NCBI GenBank assembly: GCA_947474905.1
Contig: CANJKQ010000105.1
Coordinates: 1-5,260 of the forward strand
Direction: 5' to 3'
Source of the DNA: Pseudomonadota bacterium
Lineage (GTDB): Bacteria > Pseudomonadota > Alphaproteobacteria > Sphingomonadales > Sphingomonadaceae
Length of the DNA: 5,260 nt
The notes below the pieces were generated by a model that was given only the letters and a program-made list of their open reading frames with translations, was not told where the DNA came from and did not search any database. The translations under genes and the position numbers were made by a program. Below, one piece after another: positions 1 through 5,260 of the stretch (position 1 is its first letter; each line of letters opens with the position of its first letter).

Positions 1-396
1 ACTGACGGCGTGCGCCTCAGCATCTCCGGCCCCGATCTCCCCCTACCCGCTTCGGTTGCCGAATCGATCGGTCTGGCAATTCATGAACTCACCACCAACG
101 CGGTCAAATATGGTGCGCTGAGGGAAAGCGGCGGCCAAGTCGACATTCATTGGGAGATTAACCTAGTTGAGCAAGGCCAGCGCCGCCTCACCCTTATATG
201 GCGTGAACAAGGCGTGCCCGCTGTCGGCATGAAACCGGCCCATCATGGCTTTGGGAGGGAACTGATCGAGCGGGCATTGCCTTATCGCCTTGGTGCAGAA
301 ACCCAGCTGGAATTCAGGGGTGGCGGCGTGCGGTGCTCTATCTCGCTGCTGCTCCCCGACGATGGCCAGGTTGCGCAAATTGAATGGGGCCGATGA
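1..396 (+). CDS. HWE-family sensor histidine kinase, C-terminal ATPase part (5' end outside window)
   Basis: Reading frame 1 is open from the first base to a TGA at 394-396 and gives the last 131 residues of a kinase whose sensor and phosphoacceptor regions lie upstream of the window. The visible part is the ATP-binding catalytic domain. The N box reads HELTTNAVKYGAL (partial residues 28-40), with the histidine and the Mg/ATP-site Asn33 in place. A W-x-E motif follows at residues 67-69. The N-box histidine together with W-x-E are the hallmarks that named the HWE kinase family. A GFG turn (83-85) and the ending IERALPYRLGAE are also typical of this family. Such kinases phosphorylate receiver domains, and in alphaproteobacteria many feed the PhyR-EcfG general stress response or act as photosensors. 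The stop overlaps the start of the receiver gene that follows, so the two are probably a cognate pair. The GTG at 10 is internal and not the true start. The signal sensed cannot be inferred. Confidence 0.9.
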   Translation, partial: TDGVRLSISGPDLPLPASVAESIGLAIHELTTNAVKYGALRESGGQVDIHWEINLVEQGQRRLTLIWREQGVPAVGMKPAHHGFGRELIERALPYRLGAETQLEFRGGGVRCSISLLLPDDGQVAQIEWGR

Positions 397-770
397 TGAC
401 TCAATCAGTCCGGCTTGCCGGAAAACGCGTGCTGATCGTGGAGGACGAATATTTCATCGCTGCCGATATCGGCCGGGCGCTGGCGGGGTGCGAGGCAGTG
501 GTGCTGGGCCCGGCGGGCGATATCGATAAGGCAATGGCCTTGCTTGACGCGGGGCCGGTGGATGCCGCCGTGCTCGACGTCAATCTTGACGGCCGTCGCT
601 CCTTTCCGATCGCGGACCGGCTGGCGGCGCGATCGGTCCCCTATCTGTTCGTGACGGGGTATGATGGCTGGGCCTTGCCCGAAAATCACCGTGGCGCGCC
701 CCGCCTTTCCAAACCCTTTGCCATGCACGCCGTCCTGGCCGAAATCGATCGCTTGATCGCAATGCCCTGA
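393..770 (+). CDS. Single-domain response regulator, FAT GUY-like receiver
   Basis: This is a 125-aa protein made of one receiver domain with no output domain. The acidic pocket is E17-D18 in the stretch VLIVEDE, the phosphoacceptor is Asp62 (VLDVNLDG), the switch Thr is T88, and the invariant Lys is K107 (SKPF). Around the switch Thr the sequence reads PYLFVTGYD (83-91). This closely matches the PFxFATGY-type motif of FAT GUY receivers, with Val for the usual Ala. FAT GUY proteins such as SdrG of Sphingomonas are known partners of HWE/HisKA2 kinases in the general stress response. The start is ambiguous: ATG at 393 gives an ATGA overlap with the kinase stop, ATG at 396 has better spacing (6 nt) from a GGGG at 386-389, and an upstream in-frame ATG exists at 384. 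All three leave the domain unchanged. It likely acts as a phosphate shuttle or sink, or through protein contact, in the cytoplasm. Pairing with the upstream kinase is inferred from the overlap. Confidence 0.92.
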   Translation: MMTQSVRLAGKRVLIVEDEYFIAADIGRALAGCEAVVLGPAGDIDKAMALLDAGPVDAAVLDVNLDGRRSFPIADRLAARSVPYLFVTGYDGWALPENHRGAPRLSKPFAMHAVLAEIDRLIAMP

Positions 771-794
771 AGGTCGCGACATGGCATTTCCTCT

Positions 795-1577
795 TTAACG
801 ATCAGCGCTGCCAGGCTCGGCCTGCTTGCGATGCTGTTCGGCCAGCACCGATGGCGGGATGACGCCGCTTGCCGCGACCTGCGCCTTGTTCATCAACCCT
901 GAGACGATGTGGCCTGCGCCCGACTGCATTGCCTGCCAGCCATCGGCGGCAACCTTGGCCGGGTCGGCCTTTTCGCTGGCGCCGATCTTGGTGTCTTCCA
1001 TGCCCGCGCGCGCGAAGAATTCGGTCTCGGTCGCGCCGGGCATCAGCGTCGTCAGCGTGACCCCCTGATGGTCCTTGATCTCGTTACGCAACGCCTCGGT
1101 AAAATTGTCGATAAACGCCTTGGTGGCATTATAGACAGCGTTGAACGGCCCGGGGATGTACCCCGCGATCGACCCCGTCACCAGCACCTTGCCTGATCCT
1201 TGCGCGACCATCTCGCTCAGCACTTTTTGAAGCAGGTAAGTCGTGCCGACGATGTTGGTGTCGATCGTCCGCCGCCAATCCTCAACGGCCTCCTCCAGAA
1301 ACGCACCGCCCTGGCCGCGCCCGGCATTGGCGCAAAGCACGTCGATGCGGCGACCCTGCACCGCTGCCAGCAACCGATCGACGCCGTCGATTGTCGCCAA
1401 ATCCGCCTCAACCGATTCGATGTGTGTGCCGAACTGCTCAAAATCGCGCGCGGCGGCATCGATCAACGGCTCGTCGGCGACGACGATCACGTCATAGCCA
1501 TCCTTTGCCGCGCAAGTCGCCAGCTCAAAGCCGATACCCGTCGAGGCGCCGGTCACGATCGCCAAACCCTTGCTCAT
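795..1577 (-). CDS. Short-chain dehydrogenase/reductase (SDR), classical type
   Basis: This 260-aa NAD(P)-dependent oxidoreductase has the full classical SDR signature. The cofactor motif TGASTGIG is at residues 9-16, N84-A-G at 84-86, and the catalytic tetrad is N108, S136, Y149 and K153 (YNATK). A PG motif sits at 180-181 after the catalytic helix. The length is normal for the family. The residues after beta-2 (VADE, Asp35) do not settle NAD against NADP preference. The substrate is unknown; the general fold resembles the broad group of SDRs with carbonyl or alcohol substrates. The ATG at 1577 overlaps the TGA of the upstream alcohol dehydrogenase gene as ATGA, and GGAG at 1589-1586 lies 8 nt before it, so the start is well supported. 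It is the last gene of a three-gene operon and ends 24 bp from the convergent receiver gene, with no obvious terminator hairpin between them. Confidence 0.95.
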   Translation of the reverse strand: MSKGLAIVTGASTGIGFELATCAAKDGYDVIVVADEPLIDAAARDFEQFGTHIESVEADLATIDGVDRLLAAVQGRRIDVLCANAGRGQGGAFLEEAVEDWRRTIDTNIVGTTYLLQKVLSEMVAQGSGKVLVTGSIAGYIPGPFNAVYNATKAFIDNFTEALRNEIKDHQGVTLTTLMPGATETEFFARAGMEDTKIGASEKADPAKVAADGWQAMQSGAGHIVSGLMNKAQVAASGVIPPSVLAEQHRKQAEPGSADR

Positions 1578-2773
1578 GATGTTGTCTCCAATTGCCGTCC
1601 GAGGCCGGGCTTGAGCACGACCTTCGTCACCTCGTTCTGATCATCCTTGAACATCTGATACGCCTGCGGCGCCTCTTCGAGGTCGAGCCGGTGCGAGATG
1701 AGGAAGGTGGTGTCGATCTTGCCCTCAAGAATCGCCTCAAGCAGCGCGGGCATGTAATGCTGTACATGCGTCTGCCCGGTCTTGAGCGTCAGGCCCTTTT
1801 CCATCAGCGCGCCGAGCGGAAATTTGTCGACATAGCCGCCATAGACGCCGGGCATGGAAACGCGGCCGCCTTTGCGGCACGACAGGATCGCCTGGCGGAT
1901 GGAATGGGTGCGATCCGTGGCGAGGTACACCGCCGCCTTCAACTCATCGACGATATTGTCGAAATACAGGCCATGCGCTTCCAGCCCGACCGCGTCGATC
2001 ACCGCGTCGGGACCAATGCCGCCGGTCATCAGCATCAGCGCATAGCTGACATCGACATCCTCATAATTGATCACCTCGGCGCCGAATTGCTTGGCAAGCG
2101 CCAGCCGCCCGGGATTGTGGTCAATCGCGATGACGCGTTCCGCGCCCATCAGGAACGCCGATTGCACGCTGAACAGCCCGACGGGCCCCGCGCCCCACAC
2201 CGCCACGGTATCGCCGGGCTCAATCTCCGCATTTTCCGCCGCCATCCACCCCGTCGGCAGAATGTCGGACAGGAACAGCACCTTATCGTCAGGTACGCCT
2301 TCCGGGATCACGATCGGCCCGACGTCGCTGAACGGCACACGGACATATTCGGCCTGCCCGCCCGAATAGCCGCCCGTCATGTGGCTATAGCCGAACAACC
2401 CCGCCATCGGCTGGCCGTAGAGTTTTTCGGCAATATCCTGATTATCCGCCGGCAGGCCGTTGTCGCAGGCCGAATATTGGTGCTTGGTGCAGTAATAGCA
2501 GCTGCCGCAGGCGATGGTGAACGGCACCACCACGCGCTGGCCAATCTGCAGCGTCGATTCAGCGCCAATCTCCACCACCTCGCCCATGAATTCATGGCCA
2601 AGCACATCGCCTGCCTGCATCGTCGGGATATAGCCGTCGTAAAGGTGCAGATCGGACCCGCAGATCGCGGTCGAGGTCACGCGGATGATGGCGTCGCGCG
2701 GGTTGACGATGCCGGGGTCATCCACCGTATCGACGCGGACGTCGTGCTTGCCGTGCCAGGTGAGCGCGCGCAT
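1574..2773 (-). CDS. Zinc-dependent alcohol dehydrogenase, glutathione-dependent formaldehyde dehydrogenase-like
   Basis: This is a 399-aa medium-chain dehydrogenase. The catalytic zinc ligands are visible as C38 (ICGSD) and H60-E61 (LGHEF), with D170 in the place usual for this subgroup. The structural zinc lobe has four cysteines at 89, 92, 95 and 103. The Rossmann motif GAGPVG is at 194-199, and Asp218 (AIDHN) at the end of beta-2 indicates NAD(H) rather than NADP(H). The sequence after the Cys lobe and the [16 protein letters not shown] region resemble the group often annotated as glutathione-dependent formaldehyde dehydrogenase-related. That name is family inheritance and does not prove that formaldehyde or glutathione adducts are used. 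The start at ATG 2773 overlaps the TAA of the SRPBCC gene by one base (TAATG), and a strong AAGGAAGG ribosome site lies 6 nt upstream (2787-2780). The gene is central in the operon, and its TGA overlaps the ATG of the SDR. It is cytoplasmic, with no signal peptide. Confidence 0.95.
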   Translation of the reverse strand: MRALTWHGKHDVRVDTVDDPGIVNPRDAIIRVTSTAICGSDLHLYDGYIPTMQAGDVLGHEFMGEVVEIGAESTLQIGQRVVVPFTIACGSCYYCTKHQYSACDNGLPADNQDIAEKLYGQPMAGLFGYSHMTGGYSGGQAEYVRVPFSDVGPIVIPEGVPDDKVLFLSDILPTGWMAAENAEIEPGDTVAVWGAGPVGLFSVQSAFLMGAERVIAIDHNPGRLALAKQFGAEVINYEDVDVSYALMLMTGGIGPDAVIDAVGLEAHGLYFDNIVDELKAAVYLATDRTHSIRQAILSCRKGGRVSMPGVYGGYVDKFPLGALMEKGLTLKTGQTHVQHYMPALLEAILEGKIDTTFLISHRLDLEEAPQAYQMFKDDQNEVTKVVLKPGLGRQLETTS

Positions 2774-3312
2774 TACTGGCCTTCCTTTTCGAACATGGTG
2801 CGATTACGCGCTGCCGTGGCGACTTCGCCCGTTTCCATCAGCTGTTTGAAACGGCGCAAGTCGCGGCGGGCCTGGATCTGCGGTTCGCGCTGGAATATCT
2901 TGGCGATGATCTTGCCGATGGCACCGCCGGGCGGATCATAGGCGATCGTCGCGGTGACGACCGTGCCCCGATCACCTGCGTCATCAAACCGCACCTTGCC
3001 CGAATTGGACACGTCCGCGCCGTCATCGGACTGCCAGGAAAACCACTGACCGGGTGCTTCGTCGGTCACGGTTGCATCCCATTCGACCGTCGCCCCGGCG
3101 GGCGCCTTTACCACCCAATGCGATCGGCGCGGATCGATCACGTCGATCCTGACGACATTTTCCATGAAACGCGGCAGGTTCGCAAAGTCGCGGAAAAAAT
3201 CATAAAGATCGTCGGCGCGGCGATTGATCGTCACCGACGTCGCCGACAGCGCACGCGCTGGCTTGATGTCGGTGCGCGATTCGTGCGGCGCGTCTTGCAG
3301 CGTGTCAGCCAT
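2773..3312 (-). CDS. SRPBCC-superfamily protein (polyketide cyclase/dehydrase-like)
   Basis: This 179-aa protein has a START/Bet v1-like (SRPBCC) helix-grip fold. Support comes from the early segment [20 protein letters not shown] (23-42), followed by the NLPRFM element (45-50), the strand with [10 protein letters not shown] (76-85), the W90-F-S-W93 strand, and a long C-terminal helix ending in [14 protein letters not shown]. That ending is typical of the cyclase/dehydrase proteins grouped as COG5637. These proteins form a hydrophobic ligand pocket, and the natural ligand is usually unknown. The start at ATG 3312 is preferred because AAAGG (3324-3320) lies 7 nt upstream and the similarity begins shortly after it. 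In-frame starts at 3381 (ATG) and 3387 (TTG) would add 23 or 25 residues of low-quality N-terminus, and candidate promoter elements overlap them. It is the first gene of the operon, and its TAA overlaps the dehydrogenase start. There is no signal peptide, so it is probably cytoplasmic. Confidence 0.88.
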   Translation of the reverse strand: MADTLQDAPHESRTDIKPARALSATSVTINRRADDLYDFFRDFANLPRFMENVVRIDVIDPRRSHWVVKAPAGATVEWDATVTDEAPGQWFSWQSDDGADVSNSGKVRFDDAGDRGTVVTATIAYDPPGGAIGKIIAKIFQREPQIQARRDLRRFKQLMETGEVATAARNRTMFEKEGQ

Positions 3313-3389
3313 GCCAAAACCTTTGGATTTTGCGGTCTGAACGCCCCCGGCAGACGCGTCGATCCGCCGGAAATCGGCCATTATCAATG

Positions 3390-3415
3390 CAAGTTAGGCG
3401 ATGATCACCCGTTCC
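3390..3415 (-). promoter_or_regulatory. Weak EcfG-like promoter candidate upstream of the SRPBCC-ADH-SDR operon
   Basis: On the minus strand GGAAC (3415-3411) is followed 16 bases later by ACTT (3394-3391), or 17 bases later by CTTG. EcfG, the general stress response sigma factor, uses GGAAC, a 16-17 bp spacer and a CGTT-like -10. The -35 half is exact and the -10 half matches only two of four bases, so this is tentative. A second, independent -10-like hexamer, GATAAT, lies at 3385-3380 on the same strand, but no good sigma-70 -35 was found 17-18 bp upstream of it. Either element would place transcription start before the chosen ATG at 3312. The rest of the 3313-3502 divergent spacer shows no repeat or terminator that I can support. 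Confidence 0.25.
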
Positions 3416-3502
3416 GCGCCACACCGCCGATTGCGACCGAACGCATGTAATCTCGGGCGGCGACAGCAGGCGCTAGACTGCGGCAGCAATGGAGACCTTC
3501 AA

Positions 3503-3694
3503 ATGACCGAACATGACACCGCCTATTTCAGAATGCGCGCGCGCCGCGAAAGGCTGATGGCGGCAAGCTGCCAGGACGCAGCCCTTGCCGACATCCATCT
3601 CGATCTCGCCAATCGTTACGACGCCCGCGTCGCGGCCGCGCAAAGCTGCCATGTGCCCAAGGCGGACAACGGCCGGCCCGTCATCAGAATTTAA
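3503..3694 (+). CDS. Small protein of unknown function, 63 aa
   Basis: I do not assign a family. The ORF starts at ATG 3503 with GGAG (3491-3494) placed 8 nt upstream, which favours this start over the longer open frame reaching back to 3401. The protein is charged and probably mostly helical. An N-terminal YFRMRARRERLMAAS segment (8-22) is followed by a DAALADIHLDLANRYDARV segment (25-43) and a short polar tail ending in VIRI. The pattern of Y-x-R-x-R-x-x-R-E-R, then an A/D-rich helix ending in L-A-x-x-Y, is common among small uncharacterised proteins of sphingomonads. This is from memory of the style and was not searched. There is no membrane segment, signal peptide or metal-binding pattern (the two Cys, 23 and 49, are isolated). 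It is followed after 48 bp by the response regulator gene on the same strand, so co-transcription is possible. Its stop codon lies within the direct repeat described next. Confidence 0.7.
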   Translation: MTEHDTAYFRMRARRERLMAASCQDAALADIHLDLANRYDARVAAAQSCHVPKADNGRPVIRI

Positions 3695-3707
3695 CATCCC
3701 CGTAACA
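3691..3707 (+). promoter_or_regulatory. Direct-repeat operator candidate upstream of the OmpR-type regulator
   Basis: Two hexamers, TTAACA (3691-3696) and GTAACA (3702-3707), share five of six bases and are separated by 5 bp, so the period is 11 bp, about one helical turn. OmpR/PhoB-family regulators bind as head-to-tail dimers to direct repeats with this period, for example the hexamer-N5-hexamer sites of the PmrA and ColR type. The site lies 36 bp before the regulator start, a position suited to autoregulation. It overlaps the TAA stop of the preceding small gene. I see no convincing -35/-10 pair next to it. Confidence 0.4.
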
Positions 3708-3742
3708 GAGCGGCGCCGCAACGCGCGGGGAAGCTCTGTCGA

Positions 3743-4438
3743 ATGCCGCATATTCTTGTCGTAGAAGACGATCCAGGATCGGCCGATGCCATCGCCGCGA
3801 TCCTGGGCGATGAGGGGATGAAAGTCGCGCGTACCGATAATGCCGCTCAGGCATTTCTGCTCGCCCGCGACACCGAATTTGATGGCATTGTGCTCGACCG
3901 GATGTTGCCGGGTGGGTTGGACGGTATTGGCCTGCTCGACATGCTGCGTGCGGCAGGCGCGACGACGCCGGTGCTGATTCTGAGCGCGCTGTCGGCGCTG
4001 GAAGACCGAGTGCGTGGGTTGCGCGCGGGCGGCGATGATTACCTCGCCAAGCCGTTCGAACCGATTGAGCTTGCCGCGCGCGTTCAAGCGCTGGTCCGCC
4101 GTGGTCGCGCCCAGACCGCGCCGTCGATCCTCGATGCAGGCCGCGTCAGGATCGATCCTCTCCAGCGCCAGGCATGGGTCGATGGCGTCGCCATCGATTT
4201 GCTGCCGCGGGAATTGCAATTGCTCGATTATCTTGCCCGCCGTCCCGACCGACCGGTGACGCGCGCGATGATTTTCGAGGACGTCTGGGGCTATCGCTAT
4301 GACGCGCGCACCAATGTGATCGACGTGCATATCACCCGGCTGCGGCGCAAGATCGAACGCGCCGATACGCCGACGATCATCGAAACCTTGCGGGGGATTG
4401 GCTATGTCTATCGCGGCGCTCAGACGCTGGAGCCGTAG
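3743..4438 (+). CDS. OmpR/PhoB-family response regulator (receiver plus winged helix)
   Basis: This 231-aa DNA-binding response regulator has its receiver at residues 2-120. The acidic pair D9-D10 lies in ILVVEDD, the phosphoacceptor is Asp52 (IVLDRMLP), the switch residue is Ser81, and the conserved Lys is K103 (AKPFEP). The winged-helix output domain spans about 129-225. It shows the typical LPRELQLLDYL helix (154-164), the W182-G transition, the recognition helix NVIDVHITRLRRKIE (191-205), and the wing ending in TLRGIGYVYR. The length is standard. The loop after Asp52 carries one extra residue (PGGLDG against the usual PGxDG). A GGGGAAG at 3727-3733 lies 9 nt before the ATG. The sensor kinase that follows overlaps its 3' end by 35 bp, which makes them a cognate pair. 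Target genes are unknown; autoregulation through the repeat at 3691-3707 is plausible. I cannot assign a named member such as qseB or tctD from sequence alone. Confidence 0.95.
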   Translation: MPHILVVEDDPGSADAIAAILGDEGMKVARTDNAAQAFLLARDTEFDGIVLDRMLPGGLDGIGLLDMLRAAGATTPVLILSALSALEDRVRGLRAGGDDYLAKPFEPIELAARVQALVRRGRAQTAPSILDAGRVRIDPLQRQAWVDGVAIDLLPRELQLLDYLARRPDRPVTRAMIFEDVWGYRYDARTNVIDVHITRLRRKIERADTPTIIETLRGIGYVYRGAQTLEP

Positions 4439-5260
4439 TTCGAGCGCGCGGTTCGCGCTGCTTTTCCTGCTGCTGTTCGGCTCGGCTTCGGCAACGCTGT
4501 TTGCCTTTGTCTATTACCGGTCGATCGCCTATTTCGACGCGCAGACCGATGAGTGGCTGGCGCGCGAAACGGGCCGGGCGCTTGACCCCGCCGTCGACCG
4601 CACATCGTTGATCAAGCGCGTTGAAACGCACAATATCCATGATCTGACGCATCAGCGCGGCTTTGCGCTTTTTGATGCCCATGGGCGACGGCTGAGCGGT
4701 GACATTCTGGCGCTGCCGCCGGGTATCACCGCTGGCGAGCCCGTTGAGCTGACTGCGCCGACAACGCGGGGACCGGCGCCGTTGCGGCTGATGATCCGGG
4801 TGATCGACAATGGCGATCGCTTCGTCGCAACGCAGGATTTGCGCCAGACCCAGGCTTACGCGGCGGAATTGATGCACGCGATTTACTGGACCGCAGCGCT
4901 CGTTTTGCTGACCGGGCTGGTCGGGACGCTGGCGCTGGCTGCGGCGCAGGACCGCCGGTTGCGCGACCTGACGATGGGGCTGCACCAGATCATGTCGGGC
5001 AAGCTTGAGGCGCGATTGCCAGTGTCGGCACGGCGCGACGAGATTGACGACCTGACACGCGAAGTGAACCGCACGCTTGATGAGATCCAGCGGCTGATGA
5101 TCGCGGTCAAATCCGCCGGCGACAACATTGCGCACGACATGCGCACGCCGCTGACGCGCCTGCTCGCCAACCTTCACCGCGCCAATGCACCCGATACCTC
5201 CGCGCCGCAAATGGCCGCCGCGATTGGCGAGGCGGTCGACGAGGTGCAGGAAATGATCTC
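4404..5260 (+). CDS. HAMP-domain sensor histidine kinase, N-terminal part (3' end outside window)
   Basis: An open frame from ATG 4404 to the window end gives 285 residues of an inner-membrane sensor kinase. A basic N-terminus (RRWSRSSSARF) precedes membrane segment 1 (about 17-38). A periplasmic sensor region of about 120 residues (39-158) has no domain I recognise. Membrane segment 2 is at about 159-180, followed by a HAMP linker (about 180-232) containing the DEIDDLTREVN stretch. The HisKA phosphoacceptor box is NIAHDMRTPLTRL with His244. The ATP-binding domain would lie beyond the window. The start is inside the response regulator gene in another frame, overlapping it by 35 bp. GGGGG at 4392-4396 sits 7 nt upstream, and no other usable start occurs before membrane segment 1. 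The kinase should phosphorylate Asp52 of the adjacent regulator. The AHDxRTPLTR form of the box is common in proteobacterial kinases paired with OmpR-type regulators. The stimulus is unknown. Confidence 0.93.
   Translation, partial: MSIAALRRWSRSSSARFALLFLLLFGSASATLFAFVYYRSIAYFDAQTDEWLARETGRALDPAVDRTSLIKRVETHNIHDLTHQRGFALFDAHGRRLSGDILALPPGITAGEPVELTAPTTRGPAPLRLMIRVIDNGDRFVATQDLRQTQAYAAELMHAIYWTAALVLLTGLVGTLALAAAQDRRLRDLTMGLHQIMSGKLEARLPVSARRDEIDDLTREVNRTLDEIQRLMIAVKSAGDNIAHDMRTPLTRLLANLHRANAPDTSAPQMAAAIGEAVDEVQEMI

Noticed and set aside
773..780. GTCGCGAC palindrome in the gap between the convergent receiver and SDR genes
   Set aside because: It is a perfect 8-bp palindrome, but it has no loop and no T-run, so it is not a terminator. 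It is too short to claim as a binding site.
812..824. CAGGC-TCG-GCCTG inverted repeat as a possible terminator near the SDR 3' end
   Set aside because: The stem is only 5 bp, lies within the SDR coding region and is not followed by a T-run on either strand. It is likely chance in GC-rich DNA.
1592..2941. 449-codon open frame on the plus strand
   Set aside because: It lies wholly antisense to the alcohol dehydrogenase and part of the SRPBCC gene, which have complete family motifs. Its product is His/Arg/Ala-rich with no recognisable domain, as expected for a GC-rich antisense shadow.
3313..3387. Extended N-terminus for the SRPBCC protein from TTG 3387 or ATG 3381
   Set aside because: Neither has a clear ribosome site. 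The candidate promoter -10 overlaps or adjoins these codons, and the added residues do not look like part of the fold. ATG 3312 has AAAGG 7 nt upstream.
3474..3479. TAGACT as a -10 element for the small gene at 3503
   Set aside because: No acceptable -35 lies 16-18 bp upstream (the bases there are about TCTCGG), so I do not call a promoter.
3473..4330. 285-codon open frame on the minus strand
   Set aside because: It is antisense to the small gene and the response regulator, is rich in Arg, Gln and His, and has no domain pattern. The sense frame carries all receiver and winged-helix motifs.
4377..5210. 277-codon open frame on the minus strand
   Set aside because: It is antisense to the sensor kinase, whose sense frame has two membrane segments, HAMP and the H box. 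The antisense product is a low-complexity Arg/Gln-rich shadow.

Overview
The window looks like chromosomal DNA of an alphaproteobacterium, most likely from the Sphingomonadales. It is GC-rich and densely packed. It carries an HWE-family histidine kinase, a FAT GUY-like single-domain response regulator and a small R/A-rich protein of a style common in sphingomonads. This placement rests on gene style and not on any database search. No mobile element, RNA gene or CRISPR array is visible.

Layout. Positions 1-396 (+) hold the C-terminal end of an HWE-type sensor kinase. It overlaps a 125-aa stand-alone receiver domain (393-770, +). A convergent three-gene operon on the minus strand follows, transcribed from about 3312 down to 795. 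Its genes are an SRPBCC/cyclase-like protein, then a zinc-dependent alcohol dehydrogenase of the glutathione-dependent formaldehyde dehydrogenase-like group, then a short-chain dehydrogenase/reductase. Their junctions are TAATG and ATGA, so the three are almost certainly translated together. A roughly 190-bp divergent intergenic region (3313-3502) separates this operon from plus-strand genes: a 63-aa protein of unknown function (3503-3694), an OmpR/PhoB-type response regulator (3743-4438), and an HAMP sensor histidine kinase that starts inside the regulator gene and runs off the window (4404-5260).

How the parts may work together. There are two separate signalling modules. The left one (HWE kinase plus FAT GUY-like receiver) resembles the sensory inputs of the alphaproteobacterial general stress response. 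The central operon encodes two oxidoreductases and a lipid/ligand-binding-fold protein. A GGAAC element resembling the -35 of EcfG promoters lies upstream of it, but the matching -10 is poor, so any stress link is a hypothesis. The right module is a classical two-component pair. The gap before its regulator gene contains a hexamer-N5-hexamer direct repeat with an 11-bp period, a layout typical of OmpR/PhoB-family operators, which suggests autoregulation.
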